Program-made: the position numbers and the translations under genes
Shown here: piece by piece, positions 35,101 through 46,625 of the stretch
Position numbering within the stretch: the stretch's first letter is position 1
How the letters are laid out: the number at the start of each line of letters is the position of its first letter
Notes under the pieces: model-generated
Seen by the model: only the letters and a program-made list of their open reading frames with translations
Told to the model about the DNA's origin: nothing
Database searches by the model: none
Source of the DNA: Gonium pectorale
Taxonomy: Eukaryota; Chlorophyta; Chlorophyceae; Chlamydomonadales; Volvocaceae
Direction of reading: 5' to 3'
Assembly: GCA_001584585.1 (NCBI GenBank)
Contig: LSYV01000053.1
Coordinates: 263,341-327,340 of the forward strand
Length of the DNA: 64,000 bases

Positions 35101-38100
35101 TCATGGTGCTGCTACTTGCGAAAGAACGCGTCCAGTAGCTCCATGCGCTGTCCCTGCACTCCGCACTTGGCCGTGCTCTTGAAGCAGTACGCGGATCAAC
35201 GTCGCAACAACCTGCAAGAAACGCAGCCCGCACAATTGCAGTTAGGCCGCGGTTGGTGTCGTGGCCAGGTGATGCCACGCCAGCGCCTCTCGCGCCCACT
35301 GAGGAAGGGCTTGGGCGCGTTCAAGCCAGCCGGCTCACCTCTCCAAATGCGGGCCTCTTCTGCGGCTCCTGCGACAGGCACGCGTCCGCGAGCGCGGCCA
35401 GGGACGGCGACGAACCCTCGGGCATCACGGCCCAGTCCGGGCGACCCCCTCTGGGCGGCTTCGCGGCGGGGTGCGGACTCCCGGCTCGCTGAACGCGTGC
35501 CCGCCTAATGACATTATTTCCGTGGAACAACTCGATGAGAAGGATGCCGTACGCCCACACGTCTGCCGCCTTGGACAAACGGCCGTGGAAGGCGACCTCG
35601 GGTGCGGTGTAGGCGGGCGTGCCCTACACGCGTCCCGCACGCCAAGAATGCGAAGCGTTTAGGGCAAACATTTCGGACATCAAATAAGCTGATGGCGATT
35701 CAAACTTGTCCAGTCCAGCATCAACCGACGCCGTGCATTGCTTTGGACGCCAGCTCGAGGGGCATGCAGCGCCTTGCCAGCTACGGACACACGCACACGG
35801 CGTCACCCATGCCAGGCAACTAACCTGGAAGCGGTTGGATGCGTGCGTCTGGCTCCCTGCCATGCGGACACTGCAAGGGGCAAGAATGCGCAGCGATGCT
35901 GACTGTGTTGTAAACCAATGGGGACCACCAGCAAACCCCAGCTCACCTAAGCCCGAAGTCGCAGATCTTGTGAAGGAGGCGCATTGAGGTTTATGGCGCG
36001 CGTTGAGCGGGTTCCAAAAACACGTGGCACCGTGCAAATGCAGGGGCAGTTCCAAGGCACGGGTAGGGTCATTCCAAGCACGTGGAAAAGCGGGTCATGC
36101 AGGGGCCTGCGCAAGCGTGGCGACAAGCCCGCCCATGCATGCCAGCAAGGGCCGTGCAAAGCTTGCAAAGCAAAGCCCCCAGAACAAGGCATAAGCTGTC
36201 TTCTCTGCCGCGCTAGCCTCTCTCCGTTAACCTATGCGCATACCTTTGCCACAACTGGCGGCAGCCAGAGCCCCGACAAATGTCGCCTGAGGTCCTGTCC
36301 AAACTCTATACCGTCGTACATTCGTTGAAGCGGGTCGTTGGCGGAGCGATCGCATGAGGCCAGTAAGATATTCTGCCAGCCGCCGGTGAGGATATGGATG
36401 CATGGCATGGGTAGGGCACGAGCCGGGTAAGAAGTAAAAACAACGAACGTGAATATGCAGCCCGCCTTTTACCGCCGACGCATGCTGCAGCCGCTGTCTT
36501 GTTGAACGTCCCCTGACGGTTTGCCATCCGGACTGTGTGGTGTGTCACCTGAAATTACAGCGACTTGCGCCGAAGGGGCTGCTAAAAGACAGGAGTGAGT
36601 GCGGCATAAGCCTAGGATCCGGTGTCAGGGTGCAGAGTTAGGCATGTATGTATTTCCCCACTCTGGAGCGCTGCCCACGGGCCCGGACTGGACGCGGAGC
36701 TTAGATGCGTACCGAGGCGCTGAGGTCTCCGTGCATGATGTTGTTGTCGTGGATGTGGCGCATGCCGCATGCCACATCCAGGGCCAGCGTCAGGGCGCAT
36801 AGGGGCGCGACGCCGCCAGTGGCGAAGTTTCCCAGAATACCCGCGTCTATGTTGGGAAGGGGAGGCGTCGCGTACCGTAGGCGAGCAGCGGGAGAATAAC
36901 TTGTTAGCGTTGGGGGAGGCACTCGCCTGCCCATGTTTATACTATGCCACGGTGAGGGCGCTTGGCGGCGCCTCCGCCTCTCCCCATTTCGGGTGTTGGG
37001 AGTAGAGCTCACAGAGCGCTGCTCGAATTCTCTAACAATGGAATACGGCAAGGGGGAGAGCTTGCACTTGGTGTACGGCCGACGCAAAACACAGCCACCC
37101 CGCCCTCCCCTTCTGCGGCTCGTGCAGGGCTCAGGGCTCACCCAGTGCGGCCCTGAGCGATCCGACGTCACAGAACTCCTGCGCAAAGGAAGAGAAGCCT
37201 ATGAGAGCCGGGTGCCTTGCCAAGAGGAAACCCGCATTCAGACGCCATAACGGATTGCCGCAGACAACGCGGGGTACGCATGTCTCTTACCCAAGTATAC
37301 ATCGGGAGCACGCAGCGGGACGTCCCGTACGTACAGTACGGCACGTACGGACCTGAATAATGTACAACTTGTAGACCGAGTCCGCAGGGACGTGCAGTAA
37401 CGGCTTATCATCGATGCTCGACTCAGCGGCCTGTTGTGTCTGCATACCACGGATCGAGAGGGGATGCGCGACGCCGCGCGAGGTTTCGATAAAGATCCGC
37501 GCAAAACCGTGAATACGGAAGAGGCGGCGGCAAGGAGCAGAAAGGATGGGCCTTGTGAAAGGGGTTTATGGCGATCACGCCAAGTCCCACCACCATCACG
37601 AACAAGTGGTGCTTGGCCCCCGACGGGCTAGCCCCCGTGTTCTTACCAACTCCTTTGCGTCTCCAGTGATCGAGAGGGAGGGGGCACCGTCCACGACCGC
37701 CAGGGGCACCACCTCGACGCTGTAGGTGCTGACTATGTTGGGGTGCTGCGAACGGTTGAGAGGAGGCGAATAGAGACGTTGCCAACGACAGTACAGTGCC
37801 AACAGAATGGTTCCACAGCAACCTCGCCCGGTCTGTTGTTCAAACGACGCAATGTGCCCGCCCGTGTGCCGCCAGTGAATGACAGTTGCAGCGCGTGACG
37901 GCTGCACCCTCACTATCCGCTTCCTACCATGGAGCACATCCGCAGGTATACGGCGATCTCTCCATGCGTAGGCACTCCCCCTCACCTGCAGGGACTTGCT
38001 GATGGCTGCCTCGGTGATCGCTTGCAGTATTTCCCGGTCCTGCGTGCGCAAGAGTTTGGTGATCTGCATGCGGCAGTTCTCCCTATGGCACTACTGGTGA

Positions 38101-39012
38101 ATGTGTGGATTCGCCGCTGTGGTAGTGCCTGAAGGTGCTACCGTCCTGGGGCGGTCTGGCCTAGCATCGAGAAATTAACCAACTGGCCCTTACGCATCGC
38201 ATCGCACATGGTGACTACATGTCATCTGATGGGTACGCGCGGTGCGGCACAGCCGGGCCATACCTTGCTGCCGAGGAGCGCGTTGTGTACGACAATCGAC
38301 TTGACTGCGACTCGGAGGCCGCGCCACATGCCTGCATAGCAGCGGGTCAGACCGGTTCCACAGACGCTGTCACAGACGCTGTCCCAAACCGCCACTCAGC
38401 ATGCTGCATGCTTGCTGCTGGTCATGCGACGGGGTATGCTAAGCGCATGGGCGATCCTGCTGTACAGCAGAAAGCAAGAGGAGCAAACTGAGCGCCAGTG
38501 TCTCGTACATAAGAGCACCCGAACGAGACGACCAGTCGCTTAGAGGCAGCATCAAGCACTGAGCGCAAGACGCGTGGACGAACCATAACATGCGCCGCAT
38601 CAGGCGAGCACGCTAGCAGCGCGTACTGGGCTGGACGTACCAAGATACACGATGCCAAAGCTCCCCTTCCCCAACACCTTCTGAATGGCGATGGGGTCCT
38701 GGCGGTTGCAAAACTCAGCCTGCCAAAAGGGGTGTCGTGAGTACTACTGGTCCAGTTGGAGCTGAATCATGGCTAGCTCTCGTGTCAGCCATGCCTATCG
38801 TAGCAGATACGAACCGCAGGATTCCTTGGCATACACCGCACGTGCTCTCCCCGACTCATGGCTTGGCCCACTATGATGCCATGATATGCCGTTAAACTAT
38901 CGTTTTGGTTTGCCGTTAGGTGCCGTTGCAATGCCTTAGCTGCCTACCTGCAGCACGTTAATGACTGACGCAATGTCCTCCCCTTGAACCCTGGCGCCCG
39001 CGTCACTAGCGC
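35101..39012 (-). CDS. Kinase B: cytoplasmic TKL-type protein kinase domain
   Basis: Motifs: VLGKGSFGIVYLG (38641-38719), GLRVAVKSIVVHNALLG (38264-38331), helix C ILQAITEAAISKSLQ|HPNIVSTY, hinge VYKLYIIQ|EFCDVGSL, catalytic loop IMHGDLSAS|NILLAS, ICDFGL in a 20-nt micro-exon (35947-35966), SVRMAGSQTHASNRFQ|GTPAYTAPE, DVWAYGILLIELFHG, CLSQEPQKRPAF. All catalytic residues are present, with HGDLS in place of HRDLK. Protein divergence from A is much higher here than in the lectin exons. Confidence 0.85.
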
Positions 39013-42000
39013 CTGCAGAGCAGCGACCACCACGTCAAGGGCTCCATGTACGCCGTTGAATTCCCCGAAGCAAGCCAAGCAAGATGTCGAGACTGAGGCC
39101 AGGAGCGCGAACTCATAGAAGGAGGGCTCTGATGCATAAACGCACGAAAACCAGCCTGTCAGCGCACCTTGCGGGGCACCCTCCGATGGCTTGTTCTCCA
39201 CCACTTCGTCCAGAGATATTTCCATCGTGGTTAAAATCCTGGGCAGAGCGATCAAGGGCCAGCAAGTGGTCGCCCATGAGCATGGGTACAGGGAATCAGC
39301 CAGTGAAGGACATTCGAGACCTCCGAGACTCTGTAACCCCATAGACATGTGTTGACCCGATCAGGTTGCAGTACTTGTTTTAGACCGTCGCATGCACCAA
39401 CCTGACGTAAGCGCTCAGCTTTTCTTGTATTTCCTCCTGCGTGAGTGTCACGAGCGCTTGCACGGGGACTGCAGCTGGCGCCACCTGGCTGCTGCTTGCT
39501 CCCGAGCTGCCGCCCGGTAAGGAAGCGGTCTCGTCCACGGAGTATGAGCCCTGTACTATCACCGCGACGCGACCCACAGTGTCCGAGGTGTCTGCTGCGG
39601 TTGCTTCAGTCCCCTTCGTGTCGGCGCCCGCCCCAACGGCGTCCACCACCATCGCGGCGCTTCCGCAGCCGCTGCCAACTGGCCAGGCTGACTCCGCCGC
39701 AACGGTGGGCGCCTTGAGGCCCGTCCCGGCGTCTCCCCTCTGCCTCTGGCGACGCACCACCCACACTAAACCAAGCGCCAAGATGACAATGCCCACGGCG
39801 CCACCCACTGAGGCCCCAATCATCGCTCCCAGGGGCGCACCGCCAGCCTCCGCCTCGACCGCCACGAGCGTCAACGAGGGCGCCCAGGGCAACGGCGGGC
39901 CCAGTGCCGAAGGACTTGGGGTTGAAACGCCGCCAGGGCTGGGAGAAGAGCGCAGCGCAGGCGGTGAGGAGCCCGATGGCGCTGGGGGCAGCCCGGGCCC
40001 GGCTGCGGGTCTGGGAGAGCCCATGGGTTGCTCAGTGGCCGGCGAGGGCCGCGGAGCACCGGGCGGTGGGCTGGCAGGGCCGCGGGCGGAGAGCGGCCGG
40101 CCCCACACCAGCTGAGCTTCCTCAATCTGCCTTCCCACGTGGCCCTGCGCGGCGCATGGGGGTTTGTCCAGATGGAGCCGTTGCGTCAGGAGGGCCGGGC
40201 TGCGGCACGGCCGACCAGCCCAATGAGGGCTGGTGGAGGTTCGGCGTTCCCAAGCCCGGCACTTCGGGCTCCAAATGCCCCTAGAAGCCGCCCCGGCCAT
40301 TGCCACCGTCCCCACTGCCCCACTGTGAAGCAGCAAAACACGTTTGTACTTAGTATGAGCTGCTTCTAGCGCCAGTTAATTACGGTGTGCCGAAGGCCGG
40401 CTGCTGCCTCTCTGCGGTGTGCATGCGCAAGACGCTCCCCAGGATCATTGCTGCTCACCTGTACCCCCACCAGGTATGCCCCAGGCGGGGCCACCTCCAT
40501 GAAGGGCACGCTGCACAGCGATGCGGCGCTGAAGGGCGTCGTCCACATGCGACCGGCGCTCGTGTGCAGCACCAGCCGCTCCACGAAGCCGCCCGCGCAG
40601 CCGCTGACCGCCACCACCACCTCGCCGGGAGACAGCTCCACGCTGTGCCACCCGTCGCTGCTCGCCACGCCCGCGGCAGCCGGCTCCGGTGCGTCCACGG
40701 ATCCCAAGAGACCAAGCTTTAAAGCGCCCACCACAGCCACCGAGTCCGTGGAGTTGGAGGGTTGAATAGTCATGCTGATGGACACCGATGACAGCTGATG
40801 CAAAAGATTGGCACTCCCACCGACGCTGCCGTCGGTGCCAGCAGTCACGTCATCGCTATTAATGGGGCCAATGGCGAAGGCACACGCCCCACCGAAGGGC
40901 CCGCTGCCCAGGCGCCTTGAGACCGACAGCGCGTGCGGACCTGCGCAGTCAGAGTGTCGTTATCGTCGGTGGAACCTCGGGGGCCGATCGACTGCTGCAA
41001 CACGTAAACACGCGTGCGGCAAGATATATGCTTGATCATCACCAGCGTTCACACGTGCTCGTTTTGGACCGCCTTCCGCTTGCCCTTGCCACACAGGAGG
41101 ATCACGGCATCAAGGACTGCGGATAGGAGAAGACAGTGGACATGTACGGAGGTACTAAAAGCACACGCACGCGCGGTACTGTAACTAACAGCTATTTATT
41201 CCCGGCCATCCTTGCAAACCAAGCGTGCAACCTACCTGGAACCCAGAGCACGTTGACGGCATCTACGGGTAGGACGCCGCGCTCCCTGAGCTGGCTAGAG
41301 CGCTGGTCGGCGGCCGCCCGGCACACCGCCATGGCCGTCTCGGAGCACGTAGACGGCACGAAGCGGTGTGCAATAGTGGCCTCGCCATTCAGCGAGTCCA
41401 AGGCAACGCGCATACACGTGCTGCCCTGGGCCGCCATCGCCGTTGTTGCGTTATGTGCGTCCTCGATATCAACCCAGAAGTAGCCTGCAGGGCCGGAGCC
41501 CAGGCAACAACAGACATTGGACTGACATAACAGAAGTCGAATCTCAGAGGGGGCAAGCGAGATCTGCTTCGCCCCGATGCGTTCGACAGGCTCCCGTTTC
41601 CGAACAGCCGCGGGGCACCGGCACCCCGCCTCACCTCCCAGGCTGATGGCCGCGTACGCCCCCCGGCGCGTGTCCATGCTGGTGTACCAGTCGAGGGCGT
41701 CGCCGGCCGTCACCAGGGACCAGCTTAGGCCCATGTAGGCACTGGACCTTGGGGGCAAGATGAATGTAGATACGGGTTCCACCATTCGGCAACCATACAC
41801 AGGACTCTGGGTGGTATGAGGCAACCGAGCGCACATGATCGCCATAGTCCCTGGTGTGCCAAGTGAATGAACGAGAGAGCGCACGCTGCTAGATCTGCAT
41901 TTTGGATGCGGTGCTTGTTCCTTTCCTGCGCTCCGCACGCACGCGCCTCACACATCCGTACCTGCACAAAGCCTGTGCCTCTTGGTACGACGCCTGTGAG

Positions 42001-45000
42001 TTCTTGACGATTGAAAACAGTGTTGTCGCCCTCGCTGCGGCGGCGGCAGCTCCGCTCTGCGCTACGCCTTCGGGAAGCGTCGCCGTCGGCGCGGACCGGA
42101 TGAATAGGAGGGATGGCGTCTCCGGAAGGTTTTCGCACAGCCCGTACGCCTTATTGCAGTTGAACTGGTGGACACAAAAGGGGCGATCGCTTTAGCGCAT
42201 GACCTCGCCCATTTCCGTTGCCTCGGGCATTGACCCACCTCCGTCCTTGCGCCAGCAGCTGGACCCAACCAGCCACGACCGATCAATGCGTACGTACACA
42301 CACAGACGCCAACGTGCCGCCCATCCGAGGTCTGCATCCTCGTCACTTACCTGGCAGTGACGGCTATCCGCGGCACAGTAGGACGTGTTGATGCTCGTGA
42401 CGGGGACGATGCTCCCGATCGAACCGCCGCAGCACGTGTTGGAGGGGCAAACAAGCTTCCAGGGTGGTGGGTAGCCGCTGCAGGTGGCCGCAGCCAGAGG
42501 TCCCTCCCAGCGTGGCGCAGCGAGGGGGAAGGCGCCTGGGCACGACGACGGGGTGGCGTCCGCCAGGGGCGCTCGACGCACGTCAAAGGCAGGGGCGGCT
42601 GCTCCCACCGGAGCTGCCCAGATGAGTTGTACCTGCGGCATAATCAACGCCACAGGACGGTTTATGCAGCGCACACTTCACGGTGAAGCGAAAGGCAGCA
42701 TGCATGAGAAGCTATTCCCCTGACCCTGTATCCTGCATCCGCGTACTGTCAGACGCTCTGCGTGCGCTCGTAAGCATCATCTCTTCAGGCTTCCCTGTGT
42801 ACCCGCCGCCATGAAACGCGGCACCCAGCCCGTGCCAGCCCATCGTCCAGTTCCGGACCTAACGCTGCACGTGCACCAACCTGGTTCAGCCAGGCGACGT
42901 CCAGAGGCTGCAAGCCCCTCGGCACATCGCTCCGTTGCTCCAGGGCGGCCCACGCGAGCGCCTCCACGTGGCGCCCCACCATGCCCGCCAGGTAGCCGCT
43001 AGCTGGAGCGTCCTCCCTGTCGAAGGGCAGGACACGGCGCACGGTTTCCGAGCAGACGCAACGGCGTGTGCCCATACCCATTCAGAGATACCGTTTGCCA
43101 AAGATGGCATGGGTGAAGCTGGCAGAGTGTTAGTCAGATGATTTCTCCAAACCGCATCCCGCTGTCCCCAGGCACAACGGCCAGAGCTTCGGCTCATTCG
43201 TCCCCTTCCTGCTCTCCGGTGCACTCACCTGAACCAGTGCGTACACCCTCCCCGGCCCAGCTGGTACTGGCGTCCCGTGCGGGTGACGAAGAACAACATC
43301 TCCAGCTCGCGGGAGGAGAAGCAGCCCTGGGGGCCGATGAATGGGCAGCCCGTGTGACGGGGCGGGAAGGCAGCGTGGGGCCGTTACCCTGCCCGCTCGC
43401 CACTGTGTTGGGTTATGTGGGTGCGAGCTGAGTGCGTGACTCAATGCTGCCTGCGGCCAAAGAGGTTCAGTGTAGTTTTTACTGCGGGAGCCGGGCCATT
43501 AGAACCTGCCGGCATGTGATTGGCGCATAAACTGCTCGCCGCTGTTGCCTGAGAGAAACCCCTTTGCGCTCACCTGTACGGCGATTATGTAGTCCCGGAA
43601 GGGCCCTACGTTATACAGCTCGTACGGCGGCCCTGTGCGCAAACCGAACCGCCCGTCACGGTCAGTCACTGCGACTGGCATTTTGTGGCGCGGCAATTAC
43701 GTTCACTGGAAGCCAAGAGGGTACGGTAAGGTAACTTTCAGTTGCAGGGGCCCGGCATGCGCGACATGTCGGTGTAGGTGTGGGCCTCAGGGCGGCAACG
43801 TGCCATGCCGCCAAGCACGCGCCCCCAACAAATTGGAATGGCAGCGGAGCCCCGACCGCACGCGTGCCTTGGTCCAACGACACGTTCAGAGCGCCCGCTG
43901 CGCGCGTTATCCTCGACTGGTTGCGGTACAATGCCCAGCCGTCGTCCGCCTCGCGCTCCCGCAGCAGGCGCAGCGCCAAGAGCTTGCGGTTACCGCTCCT
44001 GCGCATGCGGTACTCACGTTGGTATGAGTACCCATCGACGGGTCCTGCGCGTCCAGGGTGTAGCACAAGCGCTTCCCATGACCCATAGCCATGTTGTCGA
44101 CACGTAAGCCACCCGACTGTACACGCCTGGTGCAACCTCTTACTGTATATAATATTGAAGCCTATAACTTAACAATTGGTAAAGCAGGCACTAATGGAGG
44201 CCAAGGCACTTATGACTCAGGTCCCGCGAACCTGTACAGTGCGGACACGACGGGCCCGTGCTGCCAAAAGGCTTCCGTGTCGTTGAACGCTATAGTGATA
44301 TCCTGCGGCGGGTTGGGGTCTCCCAACAACAGCCCCGAGCGGACCAGCGTCAGGCCGCTGGCCCCCGGCCCGAGTGCGTAGGGGCTGGGCTCCGGCCCCG
44401 AGGCAGACCCCAGAAAGTGCGTCCGGTACCAGGCGGTTGAGGACTGCGGTGGGAGGACAGCAGGGAAGAGCTTGGCTTGCATGCCGTTTGCTGTGCCTTC
44501 CGAGGGCTGGGTGCCAGGCTGCCAGCCCCAACCACGGGCTGGGTGCCCTCCGCAAACCCTGACCCACATGCCCCGCAGCCCGGGCTGCCGCCACCTCGCC
44601 CAGGGCTACTTATACTCCTCTCCCTGTCCGCAAGGCCGCACCGTGAACCCCGCCGCCAGTACGGCGCTCTCCTCGGCGCACACGTAGGCCAGCCTCCACG
44701 AGCAGGGCCGGTCCGTTGTGAGCATGTCCTCGCCCGGGGAGGAGTCCGAGCCAGCCTGGACGGAGGCGGCCCGGCACACGCGATACCTGCGGGCACGGAG
44801 CAGGGAACATACCGCTGACAGACCAATCGCTCGGGCAGGCACGTTCAGCCAGCTTGGGTACGCCGGGTACGGGACCGTACTTGGGACAGAACACACGGAC
44901 AGGCGCCCGCCAAGAGAACCTGATTGTGAAAGTTGGCTGGCGTGACGCGACCGTGGCGGGCGCACCCCGTTCACCGTGCACCGCGCCCAGGGGCGGATCC

Positions 45001-45765
45001 CGGAGCCAGTTACTTGCAGCGTGATGCCAGCCACGACGGACCAGTGGAACGCACGCGCCCACGCCCACGTGCGCAACAGTTTAACCGCCTGACTCACTCG
45101 TCCCAGGTCCACATGTCCCAGCGCTCCAGCTCGGAGGGGGGCTTGGCGTCCAGGATTGCCATGACCTTCTGCAGCCGGGATATGCCAATAATGCGCCACA
45201 ATCGGGACGCATAGGGCAAGCTTGGGTTTGCTAAAAGTGTTCCGAGATGGCTTGACGCGGTATCGACAGACTGCGGCCTCCCCAGCCACCCGCCACCCCA
45301 GCTGGGCCGGTATTGGTGATAGTGCTAGGATGGCCCCAGATATTTTTCACCCACCGCATACAGCGTTGTATCTTCCGTTCGGAGCTGCGCGAGCAGCTTG
45401 GTCAGCAGGACGGCCGGTAGCAGGGTAGCTGGTGCCGGTTGCCCCACGGGCAGCGGCAGCGGGAATCCCGCACACGCGGCAACCGCCTCGAGGAAGGGCA
45501 GCGGCTCCACGAACATCGCATACCTCACACCTCGCGACGAGAAGGGCAGGTCCCGTTGCACTGAGAAGCGAAGGGCGGGGGCGGGGCGTATAGTCGGGGG
45601 GGGGGGCGCGGTTGCCGTGCCCACGCATGGACCCCATCAAGTATGCTTACAAGTGGTCTGTCCGTAAAGGTTGAGTGGCAGAAGCACCAGTAGGAGGGCA
45701 GCGGTCCGACCCTGCGCGTGTGGGCCTCCTCCCGGTGCGAGCATCCTCGCAGCCCAGTCGTTCAT
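35101..45765 (-). CDS. Lectin receptor-like kinase B (tandem paralogue of A)
   Basis: Same architecture as A, about 1,500 residues. Exons (minus): 45651-45765, 45355-45560, 45098-45168, 44642-44786, 44232-44443, 43868-43998, 43574-43674, 43229-43388, 42881-43016, 42351-42632, 41960-42164, 41635-41747, 41236-41485, 40459-40940, 39402-40144, 38948-39012, 38641-38719, 38264-38331, 37986-38039, 37647-37745, about 37353-37405, about 37143-37178, 36713-36846, 36244-36372, 35947-35966, 35825-35870, 35339-35623 and 35101-35211. The start at 45765 (MNDWAARMLAPGGGPHAQG, or the Met at 45744) leads into RTAALLLVLLPLNLYG, cleaved near GQ|TT. Exon 1 ends in the same phase as in A. The last exon reads VVATLIRVLLQEHGQVRSAG, parallel to A's IVEVLVRLLLHEHEQTRKG. 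Confidence 0.75.
39402..40144 (-). CDS. Kinase B: Pro-rich stalk, transmembrane helix and juxtamembrane region
   Basis: The exon starts GHVGRQIEEAQLVWGRPLSA and runs through a PSPSPGG stalk. It crosses the membrane with GAMIGASVGGAVGIVILALG, followed by VVRRQRQR. The cytoplasmic linker ends LTQEEIQEKLSAYVR|GTTGGT, parallel to A's EEYIR end. Confidence 0.75.
40459..42164 (-). CDS. Kinase B: second C-type-lectin-like domain and jacalin-like domain
   Basis: CTLD exons: 41960-42164 (FNCNKAYGLCENLP ... ASYQEAQALCR), 41635-41747 (SSAYMGLSWSLVTAGDALDW) and 41236-41485 (FWVDIEDAH ... RFVPSTCSETAMAVCRA). Jacalin-like exon 40459-40940: SNLLHQLSSVSI-type start, VELSPGEVVVAVSGCAGGF, PGAYLVGVQ. The 41635-41747 exon and the 3' half of the jacalin exon are almost base-identical to A, while the 5' half and the flanking CTLD exons differ. 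Confidence 0.55.
42351..44443 (-). CDS. Kinase B: middle ectodomain, Cys-containing, family not recognised
   Basis: Exons parallel those of A: SSTAWYRTHFLGSASG, SGNRKLLALRLLREREADDG, GLRTGPPYELYNVGPFRDYI, CPFIGPQGCFSSRELEML, GYLAGMVGRHVEALAWAAL, and the Cys-rich VCPSNTCCGG exon (42351-42632) with CPGAFP, CSGYPP, YCAADSRHCQ. The end of exon 43868-43998 has GCACGC where A has GTACGG (CCAAG|GT), so B uses a GC donor here or is spliced differently. Confidence 0.5.
44642..45765 (-). CDS. Kinase B: signal peptide and N-terminal C-type-lectin-like domain
   Basis: After the signal peptide: QTTLQRDLPFSSRGVRYAMF, then EPLPFLEAVAACAG (first helix and Cys), VMAILDAKPPSELERWD with MWTWDE, and the terminal CTLD-like pair DRPCSWRLAYVCAEE. 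Exon 44642-44786 is nearly identical in DNA to A's 31619-31763, whereas exons 1-3 have clearly diverged. Confidence 0.5.
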
Positions 45766-46625
45766 GCCGTAGCTTTCACATGAGTCTCCACATGCCCAGA
45801 ATCCGTGCGCTTGATTTCAGGCGCTCCATTCAACATTCCAAAGGTCAATTCCCAGGAACTGCAGTAACCGTGGCTTGTTACAATGCAAATACGTAGACGT
45901 ATTCATAGACTAGGTGGCGAGGTACATAACTAATCTCCTTGCTCAGTCTGGTGCCCGGTTAATGTGTGCTTAGCGGCATAGTAGATGCGAACTGAATGAA
46001 TTGTAAAGTGGCAGTAAGTTTTAAACCAATGCATGTGTAACAACATTGACTGTGACGTGCTAACCGACAGGCCGTACTGACATGCGCTCCGTGTGACTCC
46101 ACGACAGCACTCCACCCTCTTGTTTACTGGCTGGGATGGCCGGGGCAGGAAGGCCAGACATCTGGTGCACCCGACATCAAGTCGAGATCACGGCGGTTCA
46201 CTGAACAAACTTCCGGTCGGCACCTGTGTCGCGCAAGGCTCCGACTCGCGCCGCAATGCCTCTCAAACGCTGCTCCTGCGTGCTGTAGACCATCCTACGT
46301 AATTTGCCTTGTCAAGCCGCTGTACGGCGACCTTGCTTGGGCTTGCTTGACCTTATTAGGGGCCCGCGGCACATGTCTCGACCGGACATTTGTTCAGCGA
46401 ACCCCCATAATTGCACGTGTAGCCCCCGCCGCTAGAACGTAGAAGACGCGCCGCAAAGCCAGGGGCCTTTCAAGTACGACAAGCCCAACCCGTCCAACCC
46501 TTCTGCGCGCCCGGTGCTCCGACTCCGTGCCTATCGACACTAAGGGTCGTCGGGAGTCAAGCGTTTGCGTCGTGAGTGGAGCAGGCCCTGGGTTTCTGGC
46601 AGCTTCAGCTGCACGCGCGCGCCAT
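45766..46625. other. Spacer upstream of kinase B
   Basis: About 860 bp, less GC-rich than its neighbours. It should hold the kinase B promoter and the 3' end of the next minus-strand gene. No motif or gene was recognised. Confidence 0.6.

Noticed and set aside
35118..35160. Alternative last-exon frame of kinase B (MELLDAFFRK, stop)
   Set aside because: Comparison with gene A shows the other frame (VVATLIRVLLQEHGQ..., stop at 35101) is the conserved one.
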